Below, piece after piece: positions 43,708 to 57,438 of a stretch of DNA of 64,000 nucleotides. Below the pieces are notes generated by a model. It made no database searches. It was not told where the DNA came from and saw nothing but the letters and a program-made list of their open reading frames with translations. Position 1 is the first letter of the stretch, and each line of letters opens with the position of its first letter. Made by a program: the position numbers and the translations under genes. The stretch is from Taenia hydatigena (taxonomy: Eukaryota; Platyhelminthes; Cestoda; Cyclophyllidea; Taeniidae). The stretch is taken from the NCBI GenBank assembly GCA_036345935.2, contig JADWOT020001562.1, positions 744,001 through 808,000 of the forward strand. The letters are read 5' to 3'.

Positions 43708-46700
43708 ATGGGAAATACACCACTGCATAGCAAGCGACGTCTTTCCGGTGATCTCGACGCGAATTCTCTTGAAGACACACCTCCTCATATTTCTATGGAT
43801 ATTCCCAGCAAGCGTCCCACCTTATCCGAACAAGAGGTATTTTTCACTAGAATTATACGTATTTTTTAATTCGTAACCTGCAAATCCATCACTGCTGCCA
43901 GGGGTTTCCTCGTTCTGCTCCTATTGGGAGCAACTTCGATAGGCAGGACGTGGATAACATGGCCTGGATGCTCCATGGGGCTAGCCTCCAGGACCATGGA
44001 TCCCCCATTAGGTCCATTCCTATCCCTTCTGGACCTTCTATGCGCCCAATCTCTCTCCCTGTACCATCTTCTGCTCAGGAGCTGCCTCCGGGCAACTACG
44101 CTTCCGGTGATTCAAGAGTGCTGAGTCAAAGTGTTGGAAACGGTGGTATAGATCTGTCTACAGACGTCGAAATGACCCCTACTGCTCCCCAAAAACATCT
44201 TCTTCCCACTGTCTTTCGTTGGAATGGTGGCGGACACGAAATTTATGTTAGCGGTACTTTTGACAACTGGCAAAGAAAAATACCAATGGCTCGGCGGTGA
44301 GTGAATCTTTTTCAATTTACGTTCGATTTATTTTAATCTTTAGGGTTTTGTTTACATTTTCACCCAATTTTGTTTGGAAGCGTGGTTTGTCAAGTTGTGA
44401 CACCTACTTGAGTGATTGTTTAGATTCTCATGTTCCGGTCTCATAGCGTGCCTTGGGATAGTTAAATTTTTCCTCAGTGGCCTTTTATTTCTGGTTCTGG
44501 ATAAATTTTGAGAGGTCTAAACTTCTTAATCTCTACTAACTGGGAAATTCTGTGAGTTTATAAGTACTCTTAAACTTTAACTGTGAATTTCGTTGCACCC
44601 TTTCTTGCCGCCTGTGTCTGTAAAATCCAAGGCTCCCTTTTTGTAGTTTAGTGGTTGATCTCATTCCGCTTTTAAAAAATTTCCAACCTATTCATGGACG
44701 TATCAAACTCAAAACAATTACCAGTTGTATTCTTTCACAACTGTTGCATTGTTCTTGATATTTTGTGCAGCCACTGTGGTCTTTTTGGTCTCAATTCCCT
44801 TGTCAGTATCTTTTCAAGGGTGGTGGTTGGTTTTTACATGGTAGACACCCATAGATTGCTCTAGAAGGCTCTATCGTACGCCACATGCATACCATCAGGG
44901 ATTTAAAGATACGAATTTCATGTCGAAGAGTCCTCGATCAAGTGCAAAAGTTGTCTCGATTCTCGGGAGCATTCAATGGCTGGAAAGTGACTACTTCACT
45001 CCTTCCCGTTCGCACTAAAACTTCAAAGACTCCCATTGCCATAGTCTGTGGTCTATTCCTACCTTTCACCTCATAGTTTCTTGCCCCCTTCTTATCATTT
45101 CTCCTGTAACAGTTGCTTACCCCAGGCTAGAAATTTGTAATGTAATTGCCTCTGGTCGCTTTAAGCTCAATCAATCCATTCACAATGACATTCGGTGCAA
45201 CAGATTGTCATGAACCGACGAAATGTGCATATTACACGTATTTCACTGGTAGTGGGTGCGTTAACATCTTACCTTTTTGTTGTCGGTCTCGACCGCCTTT
45301 TGTCTGTAACTACTTTTTGGAAGGCTCTATCACGTGTCATGCGCGCACATGTGCCTTCCATGAGTCATCCAACCTCCTAGACTTGAGGGTTTGGCCTGGT
45401 CGGATTGGAGATGGTCAATTTAAATGCCTCTGCGAGGCCAATGCTCAATTGCAGCACTTAATCAAGGATGCGTTATTCACCACCGCTATCGCTATTTACC
45501 GTGTTCAAAGCCACTGCTAATCCACTACTGAGAATGCGCCTGTTAAGTTTTTTTTCTATCTTAATTTCGTGCTGTCTAGTGCATTTTTGTACCCACGCAT
45601 AAACTAATTACACCAGTCAAGCTCGGTACAATTTGTTGCCTACGCGGTGGGACGCTTGCGTTATTATGAACACGGAAAATCGTTTACGTGACCCTCCGAT
45701 GGAAAAAAATGAATCATCTACTTATTTTTTCTGTTGATAGGAAATCTGGCCACGTGGTGATTGTGGACTGTCCACCCGGCAGACACGAATACAAATTCTT
45801 CATCGATGGTGCCTGGTATCACGATCCCACTAAGGTTAGTTTTTATTTGGTCTAAACCTTTTTTAAAGTGGTGGAACTCTACTATTAACTACTCTCCTGC
45901 TACTGCAAAATTTGCATAATTAAGCCAGCTTATTCAAATTGGGGCGCGAATTATGCAAAGTGCATGCGAGGGCGGGGTGGGAGAGTTTACGGGTGTAATC
46001 CCTTCCCTACCTATTGCTACCGCATTTCTGGTAAGGTATAAGCATAAAAATTTTTGCACTTTTGGGCTACTGGGATGCATTTTTCTGTTGTTCCTTCCCC
46101 TGGATTCATGAAAATTGTAATTACATCCCATTTCTCTGCTTTTGGAAACGTAAGAAACCATTCCAAGTGCATTTTCACTTGATTAACACACGCTATCAGG
46201 GCCTCTGAAGAGTCGATCCACTCGACCGCTGCCTAACATTGAAGAAGACTTAATTATTCTTACTCCCAGAACGTTCGACATCTATTTCACTTCTGTTTTA
46301 CCCTCAACCGATCGGATTGCAATAAAATCTAGTGTATTTAGCCATCACAACCTGGGGTGTCACATATACGTGGCGCTGGAAGGGCTATTGTAAAGCGATG
46401 ATAGAGAGGATGTGAGTACAGCAGTACGCGGCTAGATCTCCGGCGTTCATGTCCAACAAATATGCCTAGCTCATCATTTTGTGCGCACACTCACACACAC
46501 GTATACGTCTGCATGATTGCCGTCAATATGTTTACTATCCTGGTGATAACTCATTCGGGTAGGTGTTTGGCGTTAGGTCTTGGTTTTGGCGTGCACGAAT
46601 TTCCGGTCAGGGGTCTTCGGTACGAAGAACTGACTCGTAAAATAATATAATCCGTCCACTACCTTTTTGGTGGTCCCTATTTAGTTGCATTTACTGAATG

Positions 46701-49700
46701 GCAGATTCTCGACCGAGTTTCTGGGATTTTCTTCTCCATTCGGGTCCTTTTTAAAAAGTAGTTAGCTGGTCTGTGGGATGATCCAAGCCAGTGATTTGAA
46801 CTTGGCATTAGTGGTTATTTAAAGACCATAATCGTCAGAGATTGTGCGTAAAGCGAGCAAATTGGAGGGGTAAGCATAGTTTATAGTCATTAATGCTTCA
46901 ATACACGGGATGTATTTATTCAGGTCAAGCCTTCATCTAAAATAACCATCTTTGGACTTGTCAATGCATTATTTCTAAGCATAGGTGATCGAGTCAAGTT
47001 TACACTTCTGTTTCTTATCTGACACTGAGTACAAAAGTTAATTTCCCGGTTTTCTTACTCTGTTTGAGTGTAGGTGCGTTTGTAACTAGTTTTTTTTGCT
47101 AAGTAATCCAAATTTTTGCCCACTCGTTGATGACTTTATGTCATTGTCCTTGGTTTCGCTAAGTCCTTGCTCCATCCAATTTGGAAGTTACTTTGCCTGC
47201 CAATTATTCCATTCTTATTTTCATTTGTGGTTAACTGAGTTGTGCTAGCTCGGTTTTGCCACTCATTTTTCTTTCCATTCTTCACTGGTGAAGAATCAAC
47301 GATATCTATTTTCCGCAATTCCCATTCAAAATGAATGCTCGCTCTTTTCTCACCTCCAGGAACTTGTGATCATTGCTGTTTTGTGAATAAATTATGCCTG
47401 GACTTTGATACATAGGCTAGATTTCTGGGAACAAGGACACAGTTCATTGATATAATGGCTTGTTAGAAGCTTTGCAATTCTGCTGGAATCGTAAATTTTA
47501 GGCCCAGATTTTTTATTACCTTGGCCGAAGCGAGGCCACCTACACAAAGGATCAAATTCAATGTTAGAAATTATCTGCGGTCCTTCCCAGATTGAACGGG
47601 ACCGCATTTGGAGCGAGCAAGATACACTAGCTACTACTAAATTAGCGGTCGTCCTGAGCTGGAGACAGAATTGCTGGTTGACAATCCAACCCTAAGCGTT
47701 ACTGTCAAGACATTTAGGCTGTTTGCTCCATGAAACCAAGTGGGTTAGTTCTGAATTTCGGTGATGTGAGTAGATCACTGGATTTGTGATTACCACGTCC
47801 GAACCTTTAAACCACTATGAATTCTTTTGTTTTCACAAGCGTTTTTTCCCACCTCTTAATGGATGCGACAGTCAAATCACGCCTCTATCCATACCAGGAT
47901 AGAGTGAAGTATCTCTCTCTTGTTTTGACTCTTTAGCCAATGGTGGATAACGAGTATGGGACGAGAAATAACGTGGTGGAGGTGAAGGAGTCCGACTTCA
48001 ACTTCCTCAATGCCTTGGAACAAGATATTGCCAACAGCAAGCACAAAGCAGATTCAACTGGAACCGGTTCTGATGTAAGTTCCTTCCCCCCTGCTTGTTT
48101 TCGGTGGAGTGGCCGACTGAAAGTGAACGAACAATTTCCTTTCATGACGATCTTCTCCTGTGCCTGCACTTTCTTGCCGTCTTTTAATGCTAGTTTCATA
48201 CCACCGGTCAATTTGACGGCTTCTTAGTTTTGAAAGGAAATGCAGATCTATGGAATCAGTGGATCGGTTTATTTGACAGATAATCTTAAAGTATTTGCTT
48301 CATTGATGAAATCATACCCTTTGATTGTAAATGCGAAAACCTCTGTCTACCGGTAGCTACAGCACAATGGAGATGTTTGTGTGCGCATTGCGTTGTATCT
48401 AAATAGCTAAAATGCGCCACGATGCTGCAACGTGAAATGGATGGCATGACCTCAGCTTTTATCACTACTGTTGCCTTGAAGATTGCGTTGACAAGGGGTA
48501 TGTGCCCTGCACCGCAAATTGGTAAGCACGTGAATTGCTTGCATCCGTGTTGTATTTGCGGAGGAGTGCATACATTCGAGAGAAAAGTACATCCTTAGTG
48601 TGAGTATCTGCAGCGTTATGATGGGAATATAGACGCAGCACCACCTATTTACTCTCTAGTAGGTATGAGTGAATTTAGAGGGAACGACCTTCCGTGGTGA
48701 TTGTCTTTGCATAAGATGTAGATTGTAAGGGGATGAGGGGGATGCATTCTTTCAACTTCTGACTTTGCGACTGCGATAAGTACGCCTGCCACCACTAGGC
48801 ACGCACATTAATGTCCCAAGGCAAAGTAACTGTCCCATCTGTGTGCATCTGTTTTAAACACATCGTCATCCATAACATTATCCCACTCAATCCCTCTCCT
48901 CTCCCCGTAGGTAGCAGCATCCTCCCCTGATAATAGCTTTATGTTTTATCCCAACTGCTTTCACAAAGGAAGTAGGCGCTCGATCATCTCACTGGAAGGA
49001 AGTAGTGATGGGATCCCTTCACCTTTACTTGCCCAACCGCTTCACTTTAAAGGCAACCGCTTGTTGCCATATGGTTTGCCCTACATTGACAGCGTTAAAT
49101 CCTTTTGGCTTGCATTTACACTGCAATGTCAAACGCAAGGGCGCATGTTTGTCACATGAGTGTTAAGGTCATCATTCATTGTTGTTGTTGTCCTTGCTGG
49201 TGCTTTCGCTAGCCGTGCAAGTACAGACACAAAAAGTGCTGGCAATGCAGACGCAAAACAACTTAGGACGGATGTACGTGTTCCCGTCTCCTATCTTGCT
49301 TGCCACGCGATCTGCTGCAGTCACGTACGCATCTCTCCGAGTTTAAGGAGGCAGAAAATGAAAAAGGCAAATTTAGCCTGCATCCTTGTTGTTTTTGCAA
49401 TTTCTTCCTATCTCATGCTGGACATTCCCACGGTCGATATTTGGACACACTCGTAGGGGTCCATCTCGTTTTAAAAAAATGTGCCAAATTCTCACATCGG
49501 TTATTTTGATCACGAATTTGGCCTCGTATGTGCCTTAGGCCAGATCTTTAATAGGAAAAAGGGAATGCGAAAGGGTAAACGCCTCAGGCAATAAAGTCCA
49601 GCCTCGGGGCAGATTCTTTCCTTGTTGTTATCTAACAGTTCAAAAAAAATGGAACAGTGGTCTCTGACTGTCAAGATTTATGTTTACAACTTCGTGTAGT

Positions 49701-52700
49701 GGTGCAATTCAGGACGGAGTTGTCTTCTTAAAATGTTTTCTCCGTTGAAATAATAATCACCGCCGCAATCGACTAAACTTTCCCGAACGGGCACTAGCCT
49801 GCCTCGATCCTCACATCCATTAAACACGTTTTGTCTCTCGATGCCTGGAAGAGAACCTCGTACTACCCACCCCTGGTTGCCCACTCTATTTTTACCCCAT
49901 TTGCTACGTGGTCATTTGATAATCAGGCGTCAATACCAAGCAAAGGTCGTGTCTACCACTTGAAGCCTGGAGGGACGAGGGACCATGGTGGTGCATAATG
50001 ATGAGAGCAAAGCGGTATCCCTCTCCCAAACTCAGGAAGAAATTGTCTCAACGCTAAGTCTTGTGGTGTTACGGCGTTATGAATCCGGAGTAGGAAGCAT
50101 GGCGTATAAGGCCTCGAGTTGCTACTAGACTTTGCTGTCTCCCTCTGCAAAGAGCAGCTACTCTTGCACACTTTTGAGTTGTATCGTACTGTACCGAGTA
50201 GGTACACTCCGATCATAATTGTTACGCCTTCAGCACGTGGTCATTTCTGTCTGCGGACGAAGCCAAACAAACACAAGGCAGGCATCGTCTTGAAGTGGTT
50301 CATGAACCAACACTACAGACTCTGCCTTTTGCTACTGTTTTGCAGCACGTCTGACGCGAAGCTAACTTCTTTCGTAGCTTTGAATTCGGTTAAACCTCGG
50401 TTCATGTGGTAGGCGAGCATGGGTCGCGTCCTTAGTCTTAAAGCTATTTTTATAGAGATTCAAAATGGAGCAGAAAAGGTGTAGAACATGCTTATTATTG
50501 CACAAGCTGCAGACCGGTGGATGTCCACTTATGCATATAAGCAGTAGATCGAACGGAACATGCCTTCTACTTGCGCATCTTTATTGCACTTATCGTCTCA
50601 ACCTCCTATACCCGCATGTTTTCATTATCAATTCCGGTGGCCTTGTTAGGAGACGTTATTAATGCTTTGGCCTCATAAGTGTGGGCGTGGTGGTGGTGGT
50701 GGTAGTAGTCTTAAGAGGTCAAGTTTGAATTAAGTGGCCAGATGTACCTCGGGGGTCAATGCGAGCATGGAGAGTATCAGGAACCGCTCTAGGCCCGTAC
50801 AGGCTGCGCAAGGAGATGGAGCCTTATTTAAATGCGCGACTTACCCATTTATCAGATTTTGAGATGCAGAGCTTGGTAAAAACTGTGCCAAAGTGGTCTA
50901 GTGCATTGAGCTGGTTCGTAATATCCCCTCTGGCTGAAAAAAATTGCCGCACTTTCCGATAACTATTGCTTTCTTGTATTGAGAGTTATTTGACAGAACA
51001 GAGGCGCAAATTCCGTATGATTTTGACGGTGTGAGTATCTTTGACATACCTCTGCTGAAGTGGACAGTTAGTGGAACCGGAAAGATGGTCAGGTGAACGT
51101 ATTTTGGTTTGCACGCGGAGAGTTAAGGTGCATTAGTGAAGGTTGTGCATTTCAAAAACAGGAATTATCGTTAAGGTGTCGAGTGAATAATGCGACAAGA
51201 CTTTGCCTTGTTTTGGTTTGTCTTTGTGATATGTTCTATTTCTCTTGTGCGCCTCCTACGGGTTTGAAGTAATGCATTGGTGTTCGGAACCTCAGTGTCG
51301 AGGCCACTGGCTGATGTTAGGGATGAGTAGGTGGGTGGGAAGTGGAAGAAGGGAATCGAGGCAACCGTTCTATGGTAGATGCTTTCCTCAGTGGTCATCC
51401 GGTGGATTCAACCGTCGACAATGTCGTGCGGACCCTTAATTACGGGTATCTCGTCCGTTTTGTCCTGATCAGAGAGAGTGAGGGTCTAGGCCAAAGGAAG
51501 ATATTTTCATTGTTGTCAGCGTTTTTGGCTCTTGAGAGCAGCGAAATAGATGATGATCTGATGAGGAAGGCAATGCAGTAGTGTGTAGGTCTACGTATTT
51601 CTATTTATATCCTGTAGACGGAGAGTCGGACCCCGCCAGGAGAATACGGATGTTTCATCCCAGAGTCACCAAAGGATATATACGCACACCTCGACTTAGC
51701 GTATCCACGCAAGTCGCACCAAGCACCGCCTGCGCCGGGGGTTGGCTCCATCACGCAACCACCTCTATTGCCTCCTCAACTCCTTCAGGTTTGTCTCCCC
51801 CCTTCTACCTCCCTCCAATTTTGATTGTGTTCGCGTCACTCTCTAAACTTGGAAGTGTGTGTGCAAGTACTTGAAGCAGTCAGTGTAACCATATGATGAT
51901 AGTCACTTAATGTGTTGAGGCCGCACAACACCTAGGTAAAAAGTCCGGATGCATGTGAAACTGTGGAGTTGCGCACTTGGAGTTGAAACACGCGGTAAAA
52001 GTAAACTTTCATGTGATGGGTGCGACAGACGTAAGAAGTTGATAGCTGTCTTATGTCGCGGTTAACAGCACTGTTGTGCGTGACAATTTGAATTGGATTG
52101 ACGTTTGCGGCAGATCTGGGGTAGTAAGAAGGCCTTGTACTTGATTTATTAGCTACCTATACACTTCTGACTGTGTGACGCTAGTTCTGTGATGTTGAAC
52201 ATTGGCAAGTTAGGTGCAACTATTCAGCCTGCTTGAGGTGTCTTGCCTGTGGTACATGTGATTCCGTGAGTGACGCCTTTGAAAATGGGAGGTGCATGCG
52301 CTAAGGTCAAGTGATGTGAAGGTTGTCAGTTATGCCATCTTATGTGCATAACTGCATTAGCGAGAAGGGGCTGTAGTCTGCCTTTTTGTCGTGTTACCAC
52401 GACCTTAAATTTGAAACAGTGGCTGTTCTATAGCAGTTGAAGTTAATTAGGCCGTGATGGAGAAGCAATGGGTACATTAACGAAGTGCCGCCCTTTTTGC
52501 ACACTTTATTCACCTTCTGTTTCTCTGATTGGTGTCTTTTGCTGGATGTACAGTTTGTGGAGGCACTGGTGACGTGTTGTGGAGTGAAGTGCATGACATA
52601 CCAAGTTCTAATGTTGGAGTTGCTTGATTTCGGTAAAATCACGGTTGACTTCAGTCCGATTGGGGTAGTTGCTGTCAAATGCTCCCCTAAGATATAGGAC

Positions 52701-55700
52701 AGATCAAGGTGCGGTATTGAGGTAGGGAGGAATATCCATTGCGATTTCGATTTGAGGCGAATAGAAATAGTTGATATGTCCGGATTTAAGTTAGCCGGTA
52801 GGCTGGCAATCACACGCTGGTTGGGAAATTTGGTGGGAGTTAGAAGGCATAGGATTCTATAATCCCACAATCGTTTCAAGCAATCACTGTCGTGTGACGT
52901 AGGGGATGTCATTGTTCACCCTGTTTGCTATGGCGGAATTAGTACACTTCACATCATTCATAAGTTCAGCCAGTAAATGTGCTTTTGTTTGACCACTGAA
53001 TTGCACGTTGCGTGAATGACAAGTTAACAGCGGCTTCTGGATTGCATCGTCCTTACGAAGCAACTAGCAAGCAACGTCAAAATGGAGCATGCCACAGTGA
53101 AGGTGGAAAGGACTTACATAGAATGCATGCATCTAACGGTGGGCCAGTTGAGGTTACGATGAGTAGGCAGAGTTGTTTTGTTTTTCGTTGTCTCATAGTT
53201 GACCCTGTCTCACATGCTAACGATGCAATTTAAATGTATCTGTGCGTGTGTGTGGGGTGACTTTGAGAATTCCCTCCTCCCCCTCAAATCCGTTATTCAA
53301 TGTCAAAGTGTCTTTGTACGCACGGTCTTGGAGATTTGATAGGCCACGTGGGTTCTGTGGGGATCTGAGCTATCTCACACATGGACAGTGGCATTCACGT
53401 GTTAATGTGTGCATTTTCATTGTCGTTTAAACTTGGTTGCGACGAGGTTTGGAACATTGCCACAGGAGTGGCGTGGAAGCAGTGTTGAAAGTGCTAACTG
53501 TAGTGAAGAATAAGGGGATTTCAAGTGTCTGAGCTTGTTGGATTGAGTTGGCTTATCAGAATGTATTGACATTGTTCGCCCATTGTGTTGAGGCTGTACG
53601 TAAAGAAGACCGAAGGTCAACTTGTGCACTTGGCGTGTTGAGTTCAGTCTCCCGATTGTAATTGTGTCGCCGTGGGATCGCCCGCTCCATTATTCTCGTG
53701 TAACATAGATTTGCTGCCAAGTTCTATCATGCAGACTCATACCGGCTTCATGTAATGTGCTGGCCGTCATGATGTTTCGTTACAAAGGCACATAGAAGGA
53801 AACAGTGACGTTTCCTCTTCAGAAATTGTGGCTTTCAAAACACGCCCACGTTAACCTCCATTGCTTCCACTGGCCCTTGCAATTATGCGCAACCTGAATT
53901 TCCTCCTCCAATTCATTGTGCATTTATTTACTTGGAGCACTATGTGGGCGTTTAATTGAACTGGTGTTGCATACTTTCCTCCTCCTTCTTCTCTCTTACT
54001 TTCTCGAATGAACTACCGCCCACTGTTGTGCCAAGAAGTGCCTCCTCGTTGCAGTGGCCATACATTCGTCATGCCTTTGCCACTAGGGAAGCTGATCGGA
54101 CTGGGTGGATTTCATTGGTATCCACTGGATTGGAAGTCACCTCATTCGTAGGGTGAATAGTAATTTGCAGTTGTCTCTACCGCTACGCCTAGAGAGATGA
54201 CTTGCTGTGATATACACTTGAGTGCACGTAGGATAGGTGTGCTTGGTGGTGTCTCTAGCCTGGTTGCAGGGTCTTGTTGTAACTTGCGTGGACGTGCGAA
54301 AAGCGTGCATTGCAAGGCACAAGCGGAAGTACGCAGGTCAATCATCGGTGTGGTGACCTTGTTTACATCCTCAACTACTTTATTGTTATTGTGAGGCTTT
54401 GGTTGATAGTGTAAGCTGAGAGGTCGTGGTTCGATTTTGTTTGCCTTACAAGCACGAGCGGCTTATAACACGTGGAGTGTCATTTGAAGAGTGTGAGGTA
54501 TGCTAGGGCACTGTGCAAAATCAAGTTGTTTGACGAACCGTGATTACGGTGATGAATCATAGTCTCCCCCTTTTATGCAGCTCATTATGTGTAGGCAATT
54601 TTTTGCTGGCCAGGTGGTTTGGTGTCTGACTGATTGAGGTGTAATGCGGAATTTTTTTGTGTTGGACTTTCTTTAAAAGAACGGATACAGTTTACCTATT
54701 GTGAAACAACCCCTCACTGCTGACTGCACACCATGGAGACGCGTACCATCTCACCACCACTGGACTATCTCTTACCTCACGTGTGTGGATTGCAGACGGA
54801 GTTGACCACTAGCTGATGAGAAACAGCTATGACTAGGATAGCCTACTCGATACAATACGATGCAACCCATGAGTGTGCAATGATAACTCCTTTGGGAGGA
54901 GCAGCAGGGTCTAATAACTCAGTTAAAAGAATATCTCATTTTTGCTCCTGCAGGCAGCACGAGACCACATACTTCACTCTCATTGTTATGCTTTGTCGCA
55001 GTCTTGTGTATCCCTGGGCCATAAGTGATAGACACAACCACTTCTTAATATTGGCACTACATTATCACATGACCATGTGGCATATGTAGTAGGGAAGCAG
55101 AGTGGGCAACAGAGATGGGTATTACGAGGGTCTTCTGGGTTCCCAGGGACAAAATGCATGCTATGAATGCGGGCACTGAAACAGGCTTGTGCCTCCTTAG
55201 GGAAGAATGATGGATTGCAGCTGTGGTCGTTATTTCAATGAGGAAATTCTTCTAAGGATCCTACCCCAATTGGCTAATGCAACTTAACATGCCTTATTTT
55301 GTAATCACAAAACCTGATGTGCATGAACAATGCGACAATGGCAGTTGGATTAGTAAGGAAAGAATCTGCCTCGGAGCTGAATCCGATTGTTGGGAGGATT
55401 TCGCCTTCCAATTGATGATCTAGCCTAAAGGCCTCACAAGATTGCAGCTTTGGCTGAATCACCCGAGTTGGGAATTCGGCATCGTGAAAAAGAGATGATT
55501 ACGCTCGGGTGTCGACCATGTGAATGTCACACGTGGAATAAGAAACAAGGCCAAAAACAACGAGTCAAGGAAAAGGATAGGCGAGTGTTTGCCAATGATG
55601 CAGGCTCAATTCGTTGTTTTTCTGCCTCCTTTTCCGTTGCAAAAGAGCCGTGTACGTGACTACAGCAGATCGTGTGGCAAGTCAGACAGGAGACGAGACC

Positions 55701-57438
55701 GCGTCTGCGTTAGTTATGCGACTATTGAAAGCACCGGCGGCATCAACAACAAAACAATGAATAGCGACCTTAGCGCTCGAGTGACATTGGATTTTAACTG
55801 TAAACCGAGAAGTCTAATTATGCAAATGCTGTGAACATTAAATGGTCTAGCACATGGTCGGTTTTAAAGTTGCTGAGTCGGTGAATGCGAACGGGTCTCA
55901 TAATTACTTCTCCAAGCGGATGCTTTGAGTCTCCTCTTGGCTCACACGTATGCAAGCTTCCGTCTCGTTTCAATCTTAATTGCAGTATTTGCTTCTGGTT
56001 TAACTTGCACTCCGTCTAATCCCGATTTTCGCCTCGCAGTCCAAATCCATGGCTACCTTAAAACTTTTCTTTTCATTTTGAAGCCATTCGTGATTTTAGT
56101 TATTCGGTCCTTTTGCCGCTCCCCAGTAAATTCGTTTTGTTCGTGCGCGTTTAGTTCGAAAATGGTCCGAACTAACTCCCTCCAAAGCGGCGGTGTCTCC
56201 ATCTAGCCTTTGTTTTGTTAACGGTGTAAAATAAAAGTACACTTGTGTAAAAACATTCATCCGTTGGGCCTTGAAACAGGAATGCGTTTTAGCCAGCATT
56301 GTCAACAGGAAAGAAACACGCTATGATTAAATGCCCTCTCTTGGGAAGTAACGCTACCAAACGGTGTTAAAAGTGGATCCTCATCTGTTAGGATTGGATT
56401 AATTCTGGCTGTAAATGTCTAGCCGCTGTTTGGGGCGGGCTCGACATGATTGAAGATTGTCATTTGGATCATTCCTGATCCTGATCTTCCATCGGTAGAA
56501 GTAGGTAGATGCACATTCGGCCCTCCTTGTCGTGCGGCTAATAAATCCCCATTTAATAGACTCTTGGACAAAATCACACTCCCCAACTTCCACTCCAATT
56601 CACGAAATGTTGGGAAAGCGAATGTAACGGTAGCGCACCCCATGTTCGTCCCCATCTGTTTTATACGTGTGTCTTCACAAATGGGAATAAAAACTACCAT
56701 AGAAGTCGATGGGAGTCACTACTATTGGTGGGAGATAGATTTAAAGTAAACATTAGCAATGCGCCATGATAACTCAACATTCTTTTGCTCTCATAGAATT
56801 GAGTGTTGTTTACTTCCTGTGACATTGAATTTACCGTCATCTTTTCAATTGCCTTGAAAAGTTTGTCACTCGTATTTCGTTGAGGCACTCGTTTACAGAA
56901 TTTTATGATCAGATTTTGGGGTAAGTTTTCTCGAACCTTCCATAGGGAATCTCTCCAGCGTTTACGTTCCTGCTATAAAGCTTTGACGTATTCGCCAACA
57001 GCACCTAGGGTGAGACCCCACGCCTCGATCCAAGCAGTCTCTGTAGACGAGCATGAGTTTCGTTGTTAGCCTACTTATGCTTTTACCACCTAATTAAATT
57101 CTAAAAAGTGGGTTCAAGTCATGATTTCTCATTCCTTGCCTGCCTTGCATTTGAAGGGCATCCTAAACAAGGACATTGGCGTGCACTGCGATCCAAATCT
57201 GCTGCCGCCACCGAACCATGTGATGGTCAATCACCTCTATGCTCTATCCATCAAGGTGGGTGTAGTCTCCGTCTCCTCTTGCATCTACCCTTTTTGGTTG
57301 GCCAGTGTGTTGAAAGTTGTCAATGGCACTGTTAATTTTGCTTTTCTTTTTAAGGATGGGGTAGTTGTACTGAGCGTAATTACACGCTATCGACAGAAAT
57401 TTGTCTCCACCCTCTTCTACAAGCCCATAGCCAACTGA
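43708..57438 (+). CDS. PRKAB: AMP-activated protein kinase beta subunit
   Basis: Scaffold and glycogen-sensing subunit of the AMPK energy sensor, linking the alpha kinase to the gamma nucleotide-binding subunit. Exons: 43708-43836, 43902-44296, 45741-45834, 47937-48074, 51618-51788, 57157-57255, 57355-57438; phases agree, giving 369 residues (human about 270). MGNT at the start is an N-myristoylation site. The carbohydrate-binding module (about 165-250) has FRWNGGGHEIYVSGTFDNW, VDCPPGRHEYKFFIDGAWYH and YGTRNNVVEV. The C-terminal alpha/gamma-binding domain has TPPGEYG, PPLLPPQLLQGILNKD, NHVMVNHLYALSIKDGVVVL and ends STLFYKPIAN. The extra length is mainly a Pro/Ser-rich insert before the carbohydrate module. 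Introns 2 to 5 are large (1.4, 2.1, 3.5 and 5.4 kb). Confidence 0.96.
44297..45740 (+). other. AMPK beta intron 2
   Basis: 1.4-kb intron. It contains a frame at about 44885-45076 with FSGAFNGWKVTTSLLPV, which faintly recalls the VSGTFDNW strand of the carbohydrate-binding module but has no matching splice sites that I could find. No repeat was assigned. Confidence 0.4.
48075..51617 (+). other. AMPK beta intron 4
   Basis: 3.5-kb intron without a recognisable gene on either strand. It holds a short GTG/GGT trinucleotide run near 50690-50708. The frame at 51342-51581 has no family motif. Confidence 0.4.
51789..57156 (+). other. AMPK beta intron 5, repeat-bearing
   Basis: 5.4-kb intron, the longest in the window. 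It contains copy 2 of an unclassified repeat (about 53895-54740). The minus-strand frame at 52394-52912 (172 residues) has no motif I recognise and is Ser/Thr-rich in a way typical of chance frames. No other gene was seen. Confidence 0.45.
53895..54740 (+). repeat. Unclassified dispersed repeat, copy 2
   Basis: Diverged partner of 39545-40280, in the same orientation and inside AMPK beta intron 5. Shared landmarks include TTCATTGTGCA, TGTGCCAAGA, AGGGTGAATAGTAATTTGCAGT (split: AGGGTGAATAG then TAATTTGCAGT), GCGTGCATTGCA and a final CACACCATGGA near 54728. Class unknown; edges approximate. Confidence 0.55.

Noticed and set aside
44112..44315. Minus-strand 67-residue frame
   Set aside because: It is the antisense shadow of the AMPK beta carbohydrate-module exon.
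52394..52912. 172-residue minus-strand open frame in AMPK beta intron 5
   Set aside because: No motif, Ser/Thr/Leu-rich chance composition, no splice-consistent neighbours; it lies antisense in a large intron next to repeat DNA.
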